Counted from the first letter of the stretch, positions 24,949-34,266 are shown. The stretch is 64,000 nt of DNA from Pseudomonas sp. SORT22 (GCF_018417635.1 NZ_CP071007.1:1054501-1118500); one strand, 5' to 3'. Numbers and translations are program-made. Notes: generated from the sequence alone by a model not told the origin.

Positions 24949-26916
24949 GTGTCCCCGACTTTCAGTAAATCCTGCCTCGCGCTTACCCTCTGCTCGCTCT
25001 ACACCGCGCAAGCCACAGCTCAGAACCAGCCGCTGGAGCTGGACAACATGGTGGTGACTGCGTCGGGTTTCTCCCAGCAGATCAAGGATGCGCCGGCATC
25101 GATTTCGGTGATTACCCGCGAGCAGATCGAGAACAAGTCCTACCGTGACGTCACCGATGCCCTGCGCGATGTGCCGGGCGTGGTGGTCACCGGTGGCGCC
25201 AGCTCCAGCGACATCAGCATTCGCGGCATGGCCTCCAAGTACACCCTGATGTTGGTCGACGGCAAACGCCAGGACTCGCGTGCCACCCGCCCGAACAGTG
25301 ACGGCGCCGGTATCGAACAGGGCTGGATGCCGCCGCTGGAAGCCATCGAGCGCATCGAAGTGGTGCGCGGGCCGATGTCTTCGCTGTATGGCTCCGACGC
25401 CATGGGTGGGGTGATCAACATCATCACCCGCAAGGTCACCCCGCAGTGGTACGGCGGCGTGCGCACCGAAGCAACCTTCCAGGACCGCTCCGACTCGGGC
25501 AACTACAACAGCACCAACGCCTTCATCTCCGGGCCCCTGGTCGACAACCTGGTCGGCCTGCAGCTGTACGGCCAGCGCTCGCGCCGCGACGAAGACCATA
25601 TCGTCAACGGCTTCAACGAGCAGAGCACCGACAGCGCTACGGCCAAGCTGTCGTTCACCCCGGATGAACACAACGACATCACCCTCGAAGCGGGCAAGTC
25701 CGAGCAGGAGCGCAACTCCCACGTCGGCCGTTCGGCCAGTCGTTCCGCCAGCCGTAACGACTACGACCGTACCAACTTTTCCATCACCCATTCCGGGCGC
25801 TGGGACAGCCTTACCAGCGAAAGCTACCTGCAGCGCGAAAAGATCGAGAACCCGGGCCGGCGCATGGAGCTGGAAAACACTGTGCTTAATTCGCAGGTGT
25901 CGTTCTTCAGCGATTCGCACATCACCACCTTCGGTGGCCAGTACAAGTACGAAGACCTCAGCGACGAAGGCAACCAACTGGCCTCGGCGGCCAGCGTCAA
26001 CCAGCTGACCCGCTGGTCGTGGGCCCTGTTTGCCGAAGACGAATGGCGCCTGACCGAAGCCTTCGCCCTGACCGGTGGCCTGCGCATGGACCGCGACGAA
26101 AACTACGGCACGCACTGGTCGCCACGCCTGTACGGGGTCTACCACCCGACCGAGCAGTGGACCATCAAGGGGGGTGTATCCAGCGGCTACCGCTCGCCGG
26201 ACATCCGCGCCGCCGTCGATGACTGGGGCCAGATCACCGGTGGCGGTGGCGACCCGGCGATCATCGTCGGCAACTCCAGCCTCAAGCCGGAGAAGAGCCT
26301 GAGCCAGGAAATCGGCTTTATCTGGGACAACCTCGAAGGATTCTCCACCGGCCTGACCCTGTTCAACACCGACTTCAAGGACAAGATCACCGAGACCCGC
26401 CGCTGCACCGACAGCACCGGCAATGCCTCGGGCCAGTGCCAGATCGGCGGTACCTCGTACAAGTTCATCAGTGACCGGGTCAACGTTGACGAGGCGCAGA
26501 TGCGCGGCATCGAAGCGACCCTGGACTGGGACATCACCCAGACCGTGTCGCTGGCCACCAACTACACCTTCACCGCCTCCGAGCAGAAGAGCGGCCCGCA
26601 GAAAGGCAAGGCCCTGAACCAGATGCCGCGGCACATGTTCAACGCCACCCTCGACTGGCAGGCCACCGACCAGCTGGGCACCTGGGCGCGCCTGAACTAC
26701 CGCGGCAAGACCTCGGACTACCTGGGCCGCACCACCATGTCCGACGGCACGCCGTCGTACACCTTCGTCGACTTCGGCGGCACCTACCGGGTGACCAAGA
26801 ACGTCAAGCTGCTGGCCGGTATGTACAACGTCTTCAACAAGGAAGTGGACTACGACAACTACCAGACCGTGCTGGACGGCCGCCGCTACACCATGGGCGT
26901 CGACCTGTCGTTCTGA
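24949..26916 (+). CDS. TonB-dependent siderophore receptor (CirA/FepA-like)
   Basis: A 655-residue outer-membrane receptor without an STN domain. A signal peptide ends at AQATAQ, followed by the TonB-box-like LELDNMVVTASG. The plug domain reads DAPASISVITREQIENKSY and DVTDALRDVPGVVVTGG, and the barrel ends TMGVDLSF. It resembles CirA/FepA-type catecholate siderophore receptors; ligand is inferred only. I chose GTG 24949 because GGGAGAGG sits five bases before it. An ATG at 24907 has no ribosome site. Divergent from fecI, with Fur-box-like sites on both sides. Confidence 0.88.
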   Translation: MSPTFSKSCLALTLCSLYTAQATAQNQPLELDNMVVTASGFSQQIKDAPASISVITREQIENKSYRDVTDALRDVPGVVVTGGASSSDISIRGMASKYTLMLVDGKRQDSRATRPNSDGAGIEQGWMPPLEAIERIEVVRGPMSSLYGSDAMGGVINIITRKVTPQWYGGVRTEATFQDRSDSGNYNSTNAFISGPLVDNLVGLQLYGQRSRRDEDHIVNGFNEQSTDSATAKLSFTPDEHNDITLEAGKSEQERNSHVGRSASRSASRNDYDRTNFSITHSGRWDSLTSESYLQREKIENPGRRMELENTVLNSQVSFFSDSHITTFGGQYKYEDLSDEGNQLASAASVNQLTRWSWALFAEDEWRLTEAFALTGGLRMDRDENYGTHWSPRLYGVYHPTEQWTIKGGVSSGYRSPDIRAAVDDWGQITGGGGDPAIIVGNSSLKPEKSLSQEIGFIWDNLEGFSTGLTLFNTDFKDKITETRRCTDSTGNASGQCQIGGTSYKFISDRVNVDEAQMRGIEATLDWDITQTVSLATNYTFTASEQKSGPQKGKALNQMPRHMFNATLDWQATDQLGTWARLNYRGKTSDYLGRTTMSDGTPSYTFVDFGGTYRVTKNVKLLAGMYNVFNKEVDYDNYQTVLDGRRYTMGVDLSF

Positions 26917-26941
26917 TCGACCGGCCTGCGGTTTTGCTTAT

Positions 26942-26960
26942 GAGAATATAAATCATTATT
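26942..26960. promoter_or_regulatory. Fur-box-like site upstream of DUF3649-PepSY operon
   Basis: GAGAATATAAATCATTATT, 14 of 19 by eye against the Fur consensus, the best match in the window. It lies 31 bases before the first gene of the operon. Confidence 0.75.
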
Positions 26961-26990
26961 ATTGTGCGCTTCTCGTAATGGACCGATGCC

Positions 26991-27296
26991 ATGAAAAGCA
27001 AAGCCGCCGGGCTGCCCATCAGCTATCGCCTGGCCGTGACTTCCCGCAGCCTGGCTGCCGTGTTCGGTGGCTACCTGCTGGCGGCCATGGCCAGCGTCTG
27101 TATCACCCTGCTGTTGCCGGTTCCGCGTGCCGAGGCGGTGATCAGCGGCATGATGCTGTCGTTCCTGTTCTACCTGGTGGCTTTTCTCTGGTGCTTCGCC
27201 TGTCGTAGTGCCTGGCAGGCCTGGCTGGGAGTACTGGTGCCGAGCCTGGTGCTGGCGATGATCAGCGGCCTGGCCTACTGGATGAAAAACCCATGA
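26991..27296 (+). CDS. DUF3649 family small membrane protein
   Basis: A 101-residue inner-membrane protein with three hydrophobic segments (GGYLLAAMASVCITLLLPV, MMLSFLFYLVAFLWCFAC and LGVLVPSLVLAMISGLAYW). The DUF3649, PepSY and DUF3325 trio recurs in Pseudomonas iron-uptake loci. Function is unknown; a role in reducing or moving iron at the inner membrane is inferred from the company it keeps. It follows a strong Fur-box-like site and overlaps the PepSY gene by ATGA. Confidence 0.82.
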   Translation: MKSKAAGLPISYRLAVTSRSLAAVFGGYLLAAMASVCITLLLPVPRAEAVISGMMLSFLFYLVAFLWCFACRSAWQAWLGVLVPSLVLAMISGLAYWMKNP

Positions 27297-28867
27297 AAGA
27301 GGGCTTTCGCCAGGCCATGGCCTGGCTGCATACCTGGACCGGGCTGATCTTCGGCTGGTTGCTGTTTGCGATTTTCCTGACCGGGACCATGTCCTACTTC
27401 AAGGAAGAAATCAGCCACTGGACCCAGCCGGAAGTACCCAGCCGGGCGCTGGATCCGGCGGCCAGCCTGGACCTGGCCCAACGCTACCTGCAAGAGCATG
27501 CACCGACTGCGGGCAGCTGGTTCATCGAGTTGCCCAACGCTCGCGAACCGGCGCTGAGCGTGAGCTGGCCCAAGGCTGGAGGCGGGCGCCGCGACTTCAC
27601 TTCCAAAACCCTCGACCCTGCCACCGGCGCCGAATTGCAGGCGCGCGAGACCCGTGGCGGCAATTTTTTCTACCGTTTCCATTTCCAGCTGGAAATGCCT
27701 CACCCCTGGGGCCGCTGGCTGTCGACCTTTGCCGCGTTCATCATGCTCCTGGGCCTGGTGACCGGGATCATTACCCACAAGAAGATCTTCAAGGAGTTCT
27801 TCACCTTCCGCCCGGGCAAGGGCCAGCGTTCCTGGCTCGACGGGCATAACGCCATCGGCGTATTGGTGCTGCCGTTTCACCTGATGATCAGCTACAGCAG
27901 CCTGGTGATCTTCATGGCCATGGTCATGCCGGCCAGCATCATCGCCAGCTATGGCGACAATACCCGTGGCTTTTTCAACGACCTGTTCGGCGGCCAGAGC
28001 CAGGTCCAGGCCGCCGGCACCGCGGCGCCGTTGCTGCCCTTGCCGCAGCTGTACGCCAAGGTCCAGGAGCAGGCGCCCGGGGCCAATCTTGCCTGGGTCG
28101 AGGTACAGAACCCCGGTGACCAGAACGCCCGGGTCCGGTTCGCCCGCCATGCTGGTGACCGCATTGCTCACCAGCGCGGCGGTGGCTGGCTGTTTGACGG
28201 GGTTAACGGCACGCTTGAGGGCGGCAGCCAGATCGAGGCCACGCCGGTGCTGATTTCCGGCGGCATGTACGGCCTGCACATGGGCATTTTCGCCGGGCCG
28301 TGGCTGCGCTGGCTGTACTTCTTCTTTGGCCTGGCCGGCACCGCAGTGATCGGCACCGGCCTGGTCATGTGGCTGGGCAAGCGCCAGCTCAAGCATGCCA
28401 AGAGCGGCACCCAGCCGTTCGAGCTGCGCCTGGTCGAGGTGCTCAACATCGCCAGCATGAGCGGCTTGCTGCTGGGTGTGGCGGCGTTCTTCTGGGCCAA
28501 CCGCTTGTTGCCGATCGGCCTTGAAGGCCGTGCCGACTGGGAGACCAACTGCTTCTTCCTGCTCTGGGCCTTGTCACTGGTGCACGCCATGCTGCGCCGC
28601 GGCCGCCGAGCCTGGGCCGAGCAACTGGGCCTCGGCGCGCTGATGTGGGCGGGCTTGCCGCTGCTCAACGGCCTGACCACCGGCCAGGGCCTGAACCACT
28701 CGCTCGCCGTCGGCGACTGGGCCATGGCTGGTTTCGACCTGACCGCCTTGGCCAGCGGCCTGTTCCTGGCCTGGGCTGCCAGCAAGATGTGGCGGGCGCC
28801 GCTAGTCGCGCCCAAGCGCAAGCCCAAGGCCGCGCCTGGCACGTTGATTGAAAGCGAGGTGAACTGA
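27293..28867 (+). CDS. PepSY-domain inner-membrane protein, putative ferrisiderophore reductase
   Basis: A 524-residue membrane protein of the PepSY-TM group. It starts with an amphipathic helix and first membrane segment (WTGLIFGWLLFAIFLTGTMS), then a periplasmic PepSY region with FYRFHFQLEMPHPWGRWLS, and further helices with histidines suited to haem (GIITHKKIF, LVLPFHLMISYSSL, YGLHMGIFAGPWLRWLYF). Related proteins such as FoxB and PiuB act in siderophore iron release. Function here is inferred from family and from its place between DUF3649, DUF3325 and an ECF sigma gene. Confidence 0.83.
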   Translation: MKEGFRQAMAWLHTWTGLIFGWLLFAIFLTGTMSYFKEEISHWTQPEVPSRALDPAASLDLAQRYLQEHAPTAGSWFIELPNAREPALSVSWPKAGGGRRDFTSKTLDPATGAELQARETRGGNFFYRFHFQLEMPHPWGRWLSTFAAFIMLLGLVTGIITHKKIFKEFFTFRPGKGQRSWLDGHNAIGVLVLPFHLMISYSSLVIFMAMVMPASIIASYGDNTRGFFNDLFGGQSQVQAAGTAAPLLPLPQLYAKVQEQAPGANLAWVEVQNPGDQNARVRFARHAGDRIAHQRGGGWLFDGVNGTLEGGSQIEATPVLISGGMYGLHMGIFAGPWLRWLYFFFGLAGTAVIGTGLVMWLGKRQLKHAKSGTQPFELRLVEVLNIASMSGLLLGVAAFFWANRLLPIGLEGRADWETNCFFLLWALSLVHAMLRRGRRAWAEQLGLGALMWAGLPLLNGLTTGQGLNHSLAVGDWAMAGFDLTALASGLFLAWAASKMWRAPLVAPKRKPKAAPGTLIESEVN

Positions 28868-29193
28868 TGCTGGCTATTGCCCTGTTTGGTTTTGCCGGCT
28901 TCGCCGCCCTGTGCCTGGCCATGGACAAGCACTACAAGGACCTGCTCGGACAGCCACCGAGCAATGCGCGGCGTGCGGCGCTGCGGGTGGCGGGCTGGGC
29001 GCTGCTGGCCCTGGCGCTGTTGTTGGCGGTGCGCCACAGCGGCTGGGCCATGGGCCTGGTCGAGCTGTTCGCGGTGCTGATGGCCGGCGTCACCCTCTGG
29101 GTGTTCCTCCTGCCTTACCAGCCGCGCCTGCTGCTGGGCCTGGCGGCGGCCAGCGTGGTGCTGGCGCCATTGACTGCCCTGGCGTCGCTGTAG
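28867..29193 (+). CDS. DUF3325 family small membrane protein
   Basis: A 108-residue protein with hydrophobic helices LAIALFGFAGFAALCLAM, AGWALLALALLLAV, LVELFAVLMAGVTLWVFLL and LLLGLAAASVVLAPLTAL. The sequence between helices one and two (DKHYKDLLGQPPSNARRAAL) fits the DUF3325 family found in iron-uptake operons. Its start shares one base with the PepSY stop (TGATG), so it is translationally coupled. Role unknown. Confidence 0.8.
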   Translation: MLAIALFGFAGFAALCLAMDKHYKDLLGQPPSNARRAALRVAGWALLALALLLAVRHSGWAMGLVELFAVLMAGVTLWVFLLPYQPRLLLGLAAASVVLAPLTALASL

Positions 29194-29194
29194 C

Positions 29195-29779
29195 TTGGTC
29201 AACGAGCCGCTCGATCTACCCGCCGAAGGTGGCAACGACACCGACGGGGCCAGCGGGCGCGCGCGATTTGTGCAGGTGTTTCTCGCCCAACGGGCGCAGA
29301 TGGAAGCCCTGGTCAGCCGCCGCATCGGCTGCCGGGCCACCGCCTCGGACCTGATCCAGGAGTTGTTCCTGCGCTTCTGGCGCCGGCCGCAGGTCAAGGT
29401 CGAGGCGCTCGATACCTACCTGCTGCGCTGCGCCGGCAATATCGCCATCGATCACCTGCGCAGCGAAGGTGCCCGCGAGCGGGTCAACGACAGCCTGCAA
29501 CTGGAGGTGGCCGACGAGCATGTCAGCGCACCGCAAGTGGCGCTGGAGGTAAACAGCGACCTGCAGCGCATCGAGGCGGCGTTGCGCCAACTGCCCGAGC
29601 GTACCCGGCAGATCTTCTTGCTCAACCGCATTCACGGGCGCAAGTACGCCGAGATCGCCAAGGCCATGGGCCTGTCCCAGAGTGCGGTGGAAAAACATAT
29701 GATGCGCGCCCTGGAGGCGTGCAAGGCGAGTATCGAGCTGCCGCCGGCCAGCACCCGCAAGCCAGGGAAAGCACCATGA
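29195..29779 (+). CDS. ECF sigma factor, iron-starvation (FecI/FiuI/FoxI-like)
   Basis: A 194-residue ECF sigma factor. Region 2 reads VQVFLAQRAQMEALVSRRIG and ASDLIQELFLRFWRRP, region 4 LPERTRQIFLLNRIHGRKYA and MGLSQSAVEKHMMRAL. The only usable start after the upstream stop is TTG 29195, one base after the DUF3325 stop, with no clear ribosome site; a GTG at 29270 would shorten the protein by 25 residues. Coupling to the preceding gene is probable. It should drive the TonB receptor gene downstream with the adjacent FecR-type protein. Confidence 0.85.
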   Translation: MVNEPLDLPAEGGNDTDGASGRARFVQVFLAQRAQMEALVSRRIGCRATASDLIQELFLRFWRRPQVKVEALDTYLLRCAGNIAIDHLRSEGARERVNDSLQLEVADEHVSAPQVALEVNSDLQRIEAALRQLPERTRQIFLLNRIHGRKYAEIAKAMGLSQSAVEKHMMRALEACKASIELPPASTRKPGKAP

Positions 29780-30750
29780 CTGACATCACCGCCGCGCAGC
29801 ACCAGGCCGCACTGGGATGGCTGAGCCGGATCAACGAGCAACCGCAACTGGCCGAGCGCGCCGAGTTCAAGCGCTGGTTGCTCGCCCATCCGGCCCATGG
29901 CCGCGCCTATGCCCAGGCCCAGGCGTTGTGGCGCCTGAGCGAAGCGCCGGCGAGCCTGTTGGCAGCCGAGGACGACCCGGCCTTGCAAGGCTATTTGCGC
30001 GCCATGCAGCAACCGCCAGCGGGGCGCACCTGGCGCCGTGTCGCCACCTTGGCTGCCGCTGCCTGCCTGGTACTGGCGCTGGGCACCGCTGCCGGCTGGC
30101 ATCCGGCCTACTGGCTGGATGACCTGCAGGCGGATTACGTCACGGCGCCGGGGCAAGTCGAGGAAGTGGTGCTGGCCGACAACTCGCACATGACCCTGGA
30201 TGCTGGCAGCGCCGTGTCGGTAGATTTCAGCGAGGGTCAGCGCCAGGTGACGATCCGCCGTGGCGCGGCGTTCTTTCATGTCACCCACACCGGCGCGCCG
30301 TTCGTGGTCGAGGCGGCAAAGGGCGAGACGCGGGTACTCGGCACCCGCTTCGAGGTGCGCAAGCACAATGGCGGCGCGCGGGTCACCGTGCTCGATGGCC
30401 GGGTGGCGGTGACCGCCGAGCCCGGGCGCTTGCAGCAACAGCTGAGCGGCGGCCAGCAGGTGGCCTACCGCCACGGCACCGCCAGCGCCGTCGAAGCGGT
30501 GGACAGCGAATCGCGCCTGGCCTGGCGCCAAGGCTGGCTCAATTACTACCAGGTACCGCTGAGCACGGTGATCGACGACCTGGCCCGCTACTATCCAGGG
30601 CGCATCATCGTGCTCGACAGCGAACTGGGCAAACGCAAGGTCAGCGGCAGCTTCCCGGCCAGCCAGCCGCTGGCGGCGCTGGATTCGCTCGGCGCGGTGC
30701 TGGGCTTCAAGCGCAATACCCTGCTGGAGCGGGTGACGCTGATCCGCTGA
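29776..30750 (+). CDS. FecR-type anti-sigma factor
   Basis: A 324-residue membrane regulator. The cytoplasmic part contains WLSRINEQPQLAERAEFKRW and HPAHGRAYAQAQALWRL; a membrane helix (VATLAAAACLVLALGTAAGW) follows; the periplasmic FecR domain has YVTAPGQVEEVVLADNSHMT and GTRFEVRKHNGGARVTVLDG, and a C-terminal STN-like contact region. The ATG overlaps the sigma gene by four bases, which fixes the start. Its stop codon lies inside a 16-base palindrome at 30747-30762. Confidence 0.88.
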   Translation: MTDITAAQHQAALGWLSRINEQPQLAERAEFKRWLLAHPAHGRAYAQAQALWRLSEAPASLLAAEDDPALQGYLRAMQQPPAGRTWRRVATLAAAACLVLALGTAAGWHPAYWLDDLQADYVTAPGQVEEVVLADNSHMTLDAGSAVSVDFSEGQRQVTIRRGAAFFHVTHTGAPFVVEAAKGETRVLGTRFEVRKHNGGARVTVLDGRVAVTAEPGRLQQQLSGGQQVAYRHGTASAVEAVDSESRLAWRQGWLNYYQVPLSTVIDDLARYYPGRIIVLDSELGKRKVSGSFPASQPLAALDSLGAVLGFKRNTLLERVTLIR

Positions 30751-30762
30751 AAATATTTTCAG
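30747..30762. promoter_or_regulatory. 16-base perfect palindrome before receptor gene
   Basis: CTGAAAATATTTTCAG, perfectly self-complementary, covering the stop codon of the FecR-type gene. It lies 93 bases before the receptor start. A possible operator or upstream promoter element; no matching protein is known to me. Confidence 0.4.
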
Positions 30763-30773
30763 AAAACTGATGA

Positions 30774-30797
30774 GGTAAGTTCGCGCGGCAACCGTGT
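30774..30797 (+). promoter_or_regulatory. Possible ECF-sigma promoter of receptor gene
   Basis: GGTAAG (30774-30779) and CGTGT (30793-30797) are 13 bases apart in the 105-base gap before the receptor gene. Iron-starvation sigma promoters often pair a GTAA-like -35 with a CGT-type -10, so this is a candidate only. Confidence 0.3.
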
Positions 30798-30854
30798 AGT
30801 GAGTGAAAGTGCGATTCATTCGCATAAACGTCACTCCTTCACAGGTTACCGGTC

Positions 30855-33257
30855 ATGAAGTTCACCCCCTCGGCAGCGCGCAGCTTTTCAATCTGGCTCA
30901 GTGTCTCGGCCCTGGCCACAGCGGGCGCATTCCCCCTGGGCGCGGTGGCCGCGCAGCAGGTCTATGTGTTTGCCCAGCCGAGCAAGCCGCTGGTGCAGGC
31001 ACTCAATGACTTCAGCCGGCTGACCGGGCAAAGCGTGATCTATACCACCGACCTGCCGGCGCTCAACGCCCCGGCCCTGCACGGCAGCCTCAGCGCCGAG
31101 CAGGCCCTGCAGCAACTGCTGGGCAACTCGGGTTTTGCCGCACGCCGGGTCGATGCCCGCACCCTGACCCTCGAACCACTCGATGCCGGCGCTGCGCTCA
31201 AGCTCGACGTGACCACGGTGAACTCGCAAGCCGATGCCGACTACAGCTACCAGCCGCCAGCCAGCAGCTCGGTGATGCGCAGCCAGGCTTTGATCATGCA
31301 GACGCCCCAGGCGATCAACGTGGTGCCGGCCCAGGTGCTCAAGGACCAGGCCCCGCGCAACCTCGACGATGCCCTGGCCAACGTCAGCGGCGTGACCCAG
31401 GGCAACAACTTCGGCGGCACCCAGGACACGGTGATGAAGCGTGGCTTTGGCGACAACCGTGACGGCTCGATCATGCGTGACGGCATGCCGATCGTGCAGG
31501 GCCGCAGCCTCAATGCCAGCACTGAGCGGGTCGAAGTGCTCAAGGGCCCGGCTTCGTTGCTGTATGGCATCCAGGACCCGGGCGGGGTGATCAACGTGGT
31601 CAGCAAGCGCCCGCGACTGCAGCAATACAACGCCCTGAACCTGCGCGGCTCGACCTATGGCAGCGGCAAGAACGGCAGCGGTGGCGGCCTGGACAGCACG
31701 GGTGCCCTGGGCCAGAGCAACTTCGCCTACCGCCTGGTGCTCGACCATGAAGACGAAGACTACTGGCGCAACTTTGGTACCCACCGTGAATCGCTGGTGG
31801 CGCCGTCGCTGGCCTGGTTCGGCGAAGACACCCAGGTGCTGCTGGCCTACGAGCACCGCGAGTTTCTCTACCCGTTCGACCGCGGCACGGCCATCGACCC
31901 GCGCACCAACCACCCGCTGGACATCCCCAGCACCCGGCGCCTGGACGAGCCGTTCAACGACATGCAAGGGCGCTCGGACCTTTACCGCCTGGAGGTCGAT
32001 CATCAGCTCTCGGACGACTGGAAAGCCCACTTCGGTTTCAGCTACAACCGCGAAACCTACGACGCCAGCCAGGTGCGGGTGACCGCCGTCAACGCCGCCC
32101 GCGGCACCCTGAGCCGAAGCATGGACGGCACCCGCGGCGCGCTCAGCAGCGACCGTTTCGCCACCGCAAGCCTGGAGGGCAAGGTGCAACTGGCGGGTAT
32201 GCAGCATGACCTGCTGTTCGGCCTCGACAATGAGTACCGCAAAGTCTACCGCGCCGACCTGATCCGCCAGGGCAGCCTCAGCACTTTCAGTTACCTCGAC
32301 CCGGTGTATGGCCGCGAAGTCGAGGGCACCAGCGTGCGCGATAGCGACAGCGCACAGACCGACAAGCTGCGCAGCGACTCGTTGTTCTTCCAGGATTCTA
32401 TCCACCTCGATGAACACTGGATTCTGGTCGCCGGTGCGCGCTACCAGATGTACGACCAGCTCGCCGGGCGCGGGCGGCCGTTCAAGGCCAATACCAACAC
32501 CAACGGTCAGGCCTGGGTGCCGCGGGTGGGGCTGGTGTACAAGGTTGACGAGCAGCTGTCGTTGTATGGCAGCTACAGCGAATCGTTCAAGCCCAACTCC
32601 AGCATCGCCCCGCTGACCGGCGGCCTGGTGCTGGATTCGGGGATCGAACCGGAGGAGGGTAAATCCTGGGAACTGGGCGCCAAGCTCGACATGCCGGGGG
32701 CGCTGACCGGCACCCTGGCGCTGTTCGACATCCGCAAGCGCAACGTGCTGGTGGCCAACTTCGATTCCGCTACCGGCGACACGCTCTACAGCAACGCCGG
32801 CGAGGTGCGCTCGCGCGGCATTGAGCTGGACCTGACCGGGCAGTTGAACGAGCGCTGGAGCCTGATCGGCAACTATGCCTTCACCGACGCCGAGGTCACC
32901 CAGGACCCGACGCTTGAAGGCAATCGCCTGCAGAACGTGGCGCGCCACAGCGGCTCGCTGTCGGCGGTGTATGACGCCGGCAGCCTGTTCGGTGGCGACC
33001 GCCTGCGCCTGGGCGCCGGGGCGCGCTATGTCGGCGAGCGGGCCGGCAACGCCGAGAACGATTTCGAGCTGCCGGACTACACCGTCGCCGATGCCTTCGC
33101 CAGTTACGAAACCCGCCTGGACGAACACAAGGTGCGCTTGCAATTGAACGTCAAGAACGTGTTCGACCGCACCTATTACAGCTCGGCGGTGAACCGCAAC
33201 TTTGTCTCGGTGGGCGATGCGCGCCAGGTCAGCCTGTCCAGCACCCTCGAATTTTAA
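30855..33257 (+). CDS. TonB-dependent siderophore receptor with STN signalling domain
   Basis: An 800-residue outer-membrane receptor. A signal peptide ends near GAVAAQQ. The STN domain spans about residues 38-110 (FAQPSKPLVQALNDFSRLTG to AARRVDARTLTLEPL). The plug has QTPQAINVVPAQVLKDQAPR, GTQDTVMKRGFGDNR and GIQDPGGVINVVSKRP, typical of FhuA/FiuA/FoxA-type hydroxamate receptors; the chain ends VSLSSTLEF. With the adjacent sigma and FecR-type genes it makes a cell-surface signalling set. Ligand (ferrichrome or ferrioxamine class) is inferred. Its stop overlaps that of the convergent AraC gene by three bases. Confidence 0.88.
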   Translation: MKFTPSAARSFSIWLSVSALATAGAFPLGAVAAQQVYVFAQPSKPLVQALNDFSRLTGQSVIYTTDLPALNAPALHGSLSAEQALQQLLGNSGFAARRVDARTLTLEPLDAGAALKLDVTTVNSQADADYSYQPPASSSVMRSQALIMQTPQAINVVPAQVLKDQAPRNLDDALANVSGVTQGNNFGGTQDTVMKRGFGDNRDGSIMRDGMPIVQGRSLNASTERVEVLKGPASLLYGIQDPGGVINVVSKRPRLQQYNALNLRGSTYGSGKNGSGGGLDSTGALGQSNFAYRLVLDHEDEDYWRNFGTHRESLVAPSLAWFGEDTQVLLAYEHREFLYPFDRGTAIDPRTNHPLDIPSTRRLDEPFNDMQGRSDLYRLEVDHQLSDDWKAHFGFSYNRETYDASQVRVTAVNAARGTLSRSMDGTRGALSSDRFATASLEGKVQLAGMQHDLLFGLDNEYRKVYRADLIRQGSLSTFSYLDPVYGREVEGTSVRDSDSAQTDKLRSDSLFFQDSIHLDEHWILVAGARYQMYDQLAGRGRPFKANTNTNGQAWVPRVGLVYKVDEQLSLYGSYSESFKPNSSIAPLTGGLVLDSGIEPEEGKSWELGAKLDMPGALTGTLALFDIRKRNVLVANFDSATGDTLYSNAGEVRSRGIELDLTGQLNERWSLIGNYAFTDAEVTQDPTLEGNRLQNVARHSGSLSAVYDAGSLFGGDRLRLGAGARYVGERAGNAENDFELPDYTVADAFASYETRLDEHKVRLQLNVKNVFDRTYYSSAVNRNFVSVGDARQVSLSSTLEF

Positions 33258-34129
33258 CTGTTGAAGGCCGTCCGGTAGGCGCCGGGCGTTGCTCCCAGGG
33301 CCTGGCGGAAGCGGTTGCTGAAATGGCTGGCGCTGGCAAAGCCGCACAGCAGCGCCACTTCGCCCAGCGGCAGTTGGCCATGGCGGAGCAATTGCCGCGC
33401 TTTGGCCAGGCGTCGGGCCAGCAGGTACTGGTGCGGCGGCAGGCCGAAGCTTTGACGAAACATTCGCGCGAAGTGGTACTCGGAAAGGTTGCACAGCGTC
33501 GCCAGCTCACCAAGGCTCAGCGGCTGATCCAGGTGGCCTTCGACATATTCACTCAGTTGCCGGCGCTGGTGCGCGGCCAGCCCGCCCTTCAGGCGCAGGC
33601 CCTGGCGCAGGCCGACCTGGCTGAGCAGGGCGTGGTCGAGAATCTCGTGAGCCAGGCTGCTGGTCAGCAGGCGTTCGGCGGGCTCGTCCCAGTCCAGGGC
33701 AATCAACTGACGAAAGCGCCGGGCCTGCTCGGGATCGTCGAGAAAGGTCGCTTCCTGCAATTGCAGCTCGCGCGGTTCGCGGTCCAGCAGGCTGACGCAG
33801 CCGAGGGCGAACTGCTCCTGGCTGATGTACAGGTGCGCCAGGCGGATCGAGCCGTTGACCACCCAGTGCGAGGCGGAACCGGCGGGCATGATGCACAGTT
33901 TGTCGGGCGAGCCGGTGTGGCCGGGGCGGTCGCGGCGAAAGGTGCCGGTGCCGTCGGCGATGTAGCACGACAGGGTGTGATGGCTGGGCGCTTCGTAGTC
34001 GCGGGCGTCGTGGCGGTTGTTCCACAGGGCTGCCGCCAGGCCGTCCCCCAGGTGCGCGCTGTGTTCCAGGCGGGCATGGGGTGAGTCGTGCATGGCTTTG
34101 AAAACTTGCAGCTGGTCCAACGGCGTCAT
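33254..34129 (-). CDS. AraC family transcriptional regulator
   Basis: A 291-residue regulator. The N-terminal half (about 1-180) is a cupin-like sensing domain, and the C-terminal 100 residues hold two helix-turn-helix motifs (SLGELATLCNLSEYHFARMF and LGEVALLCGFASASHFSNRF). ATG 34129 follows AGAGG nine bases upstream; the extension to 34201 is unlikely. It is convergent with the siderophore receptor and divergent from the EamA gene, which is its probable target. Confidence 0.88.
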   Translation of the reverse strand: MTPLDQLQVFKAMHDSPHARLEHSAHLGDGLAAALWNNRHDARDYEAPSHHTLSCYIADGTGTFRRDRPGHTGSPDKLCIMPAGSASHWVVNGSIRLAHLYISQEQFALGCVSLLDREPRELQLQEATFLDDPEQARRFRQLIALDWDEPAERLLTSSLAHEILDHALLSQVGLRQGLRLKGGLAAHQRRQLSEYVEGHLDQPLSLGELATLCNLSEYHFARMFRQSFGLPPHQYLLARRLAKARQLLRHGQLPLGEVALLCGFASASHFSNRFRQALGATPGAYRTAFNS

Positions 34130-34266
34130 GGTCGCTACCTCTGTTGGCCATCCTACTCCGCCACGTCCGGGCTGACAGCTGCTGCCTGCGCAAAAGCGCA
34201 AGAATGTGCAAGTGCCACTGGCGGGGGCGGCTGCACACTGGTGGCCTGGAATTGAGGAGTGCCGCC

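Noticed and set aside
30888..33494. 868-codon open frame antisense to the second STN-type receptor
   Set aside because: Mirror frame of a GC-rich gene. No domain, start context or composition of its own; the receptor on the other strand is full length with clear motifs.
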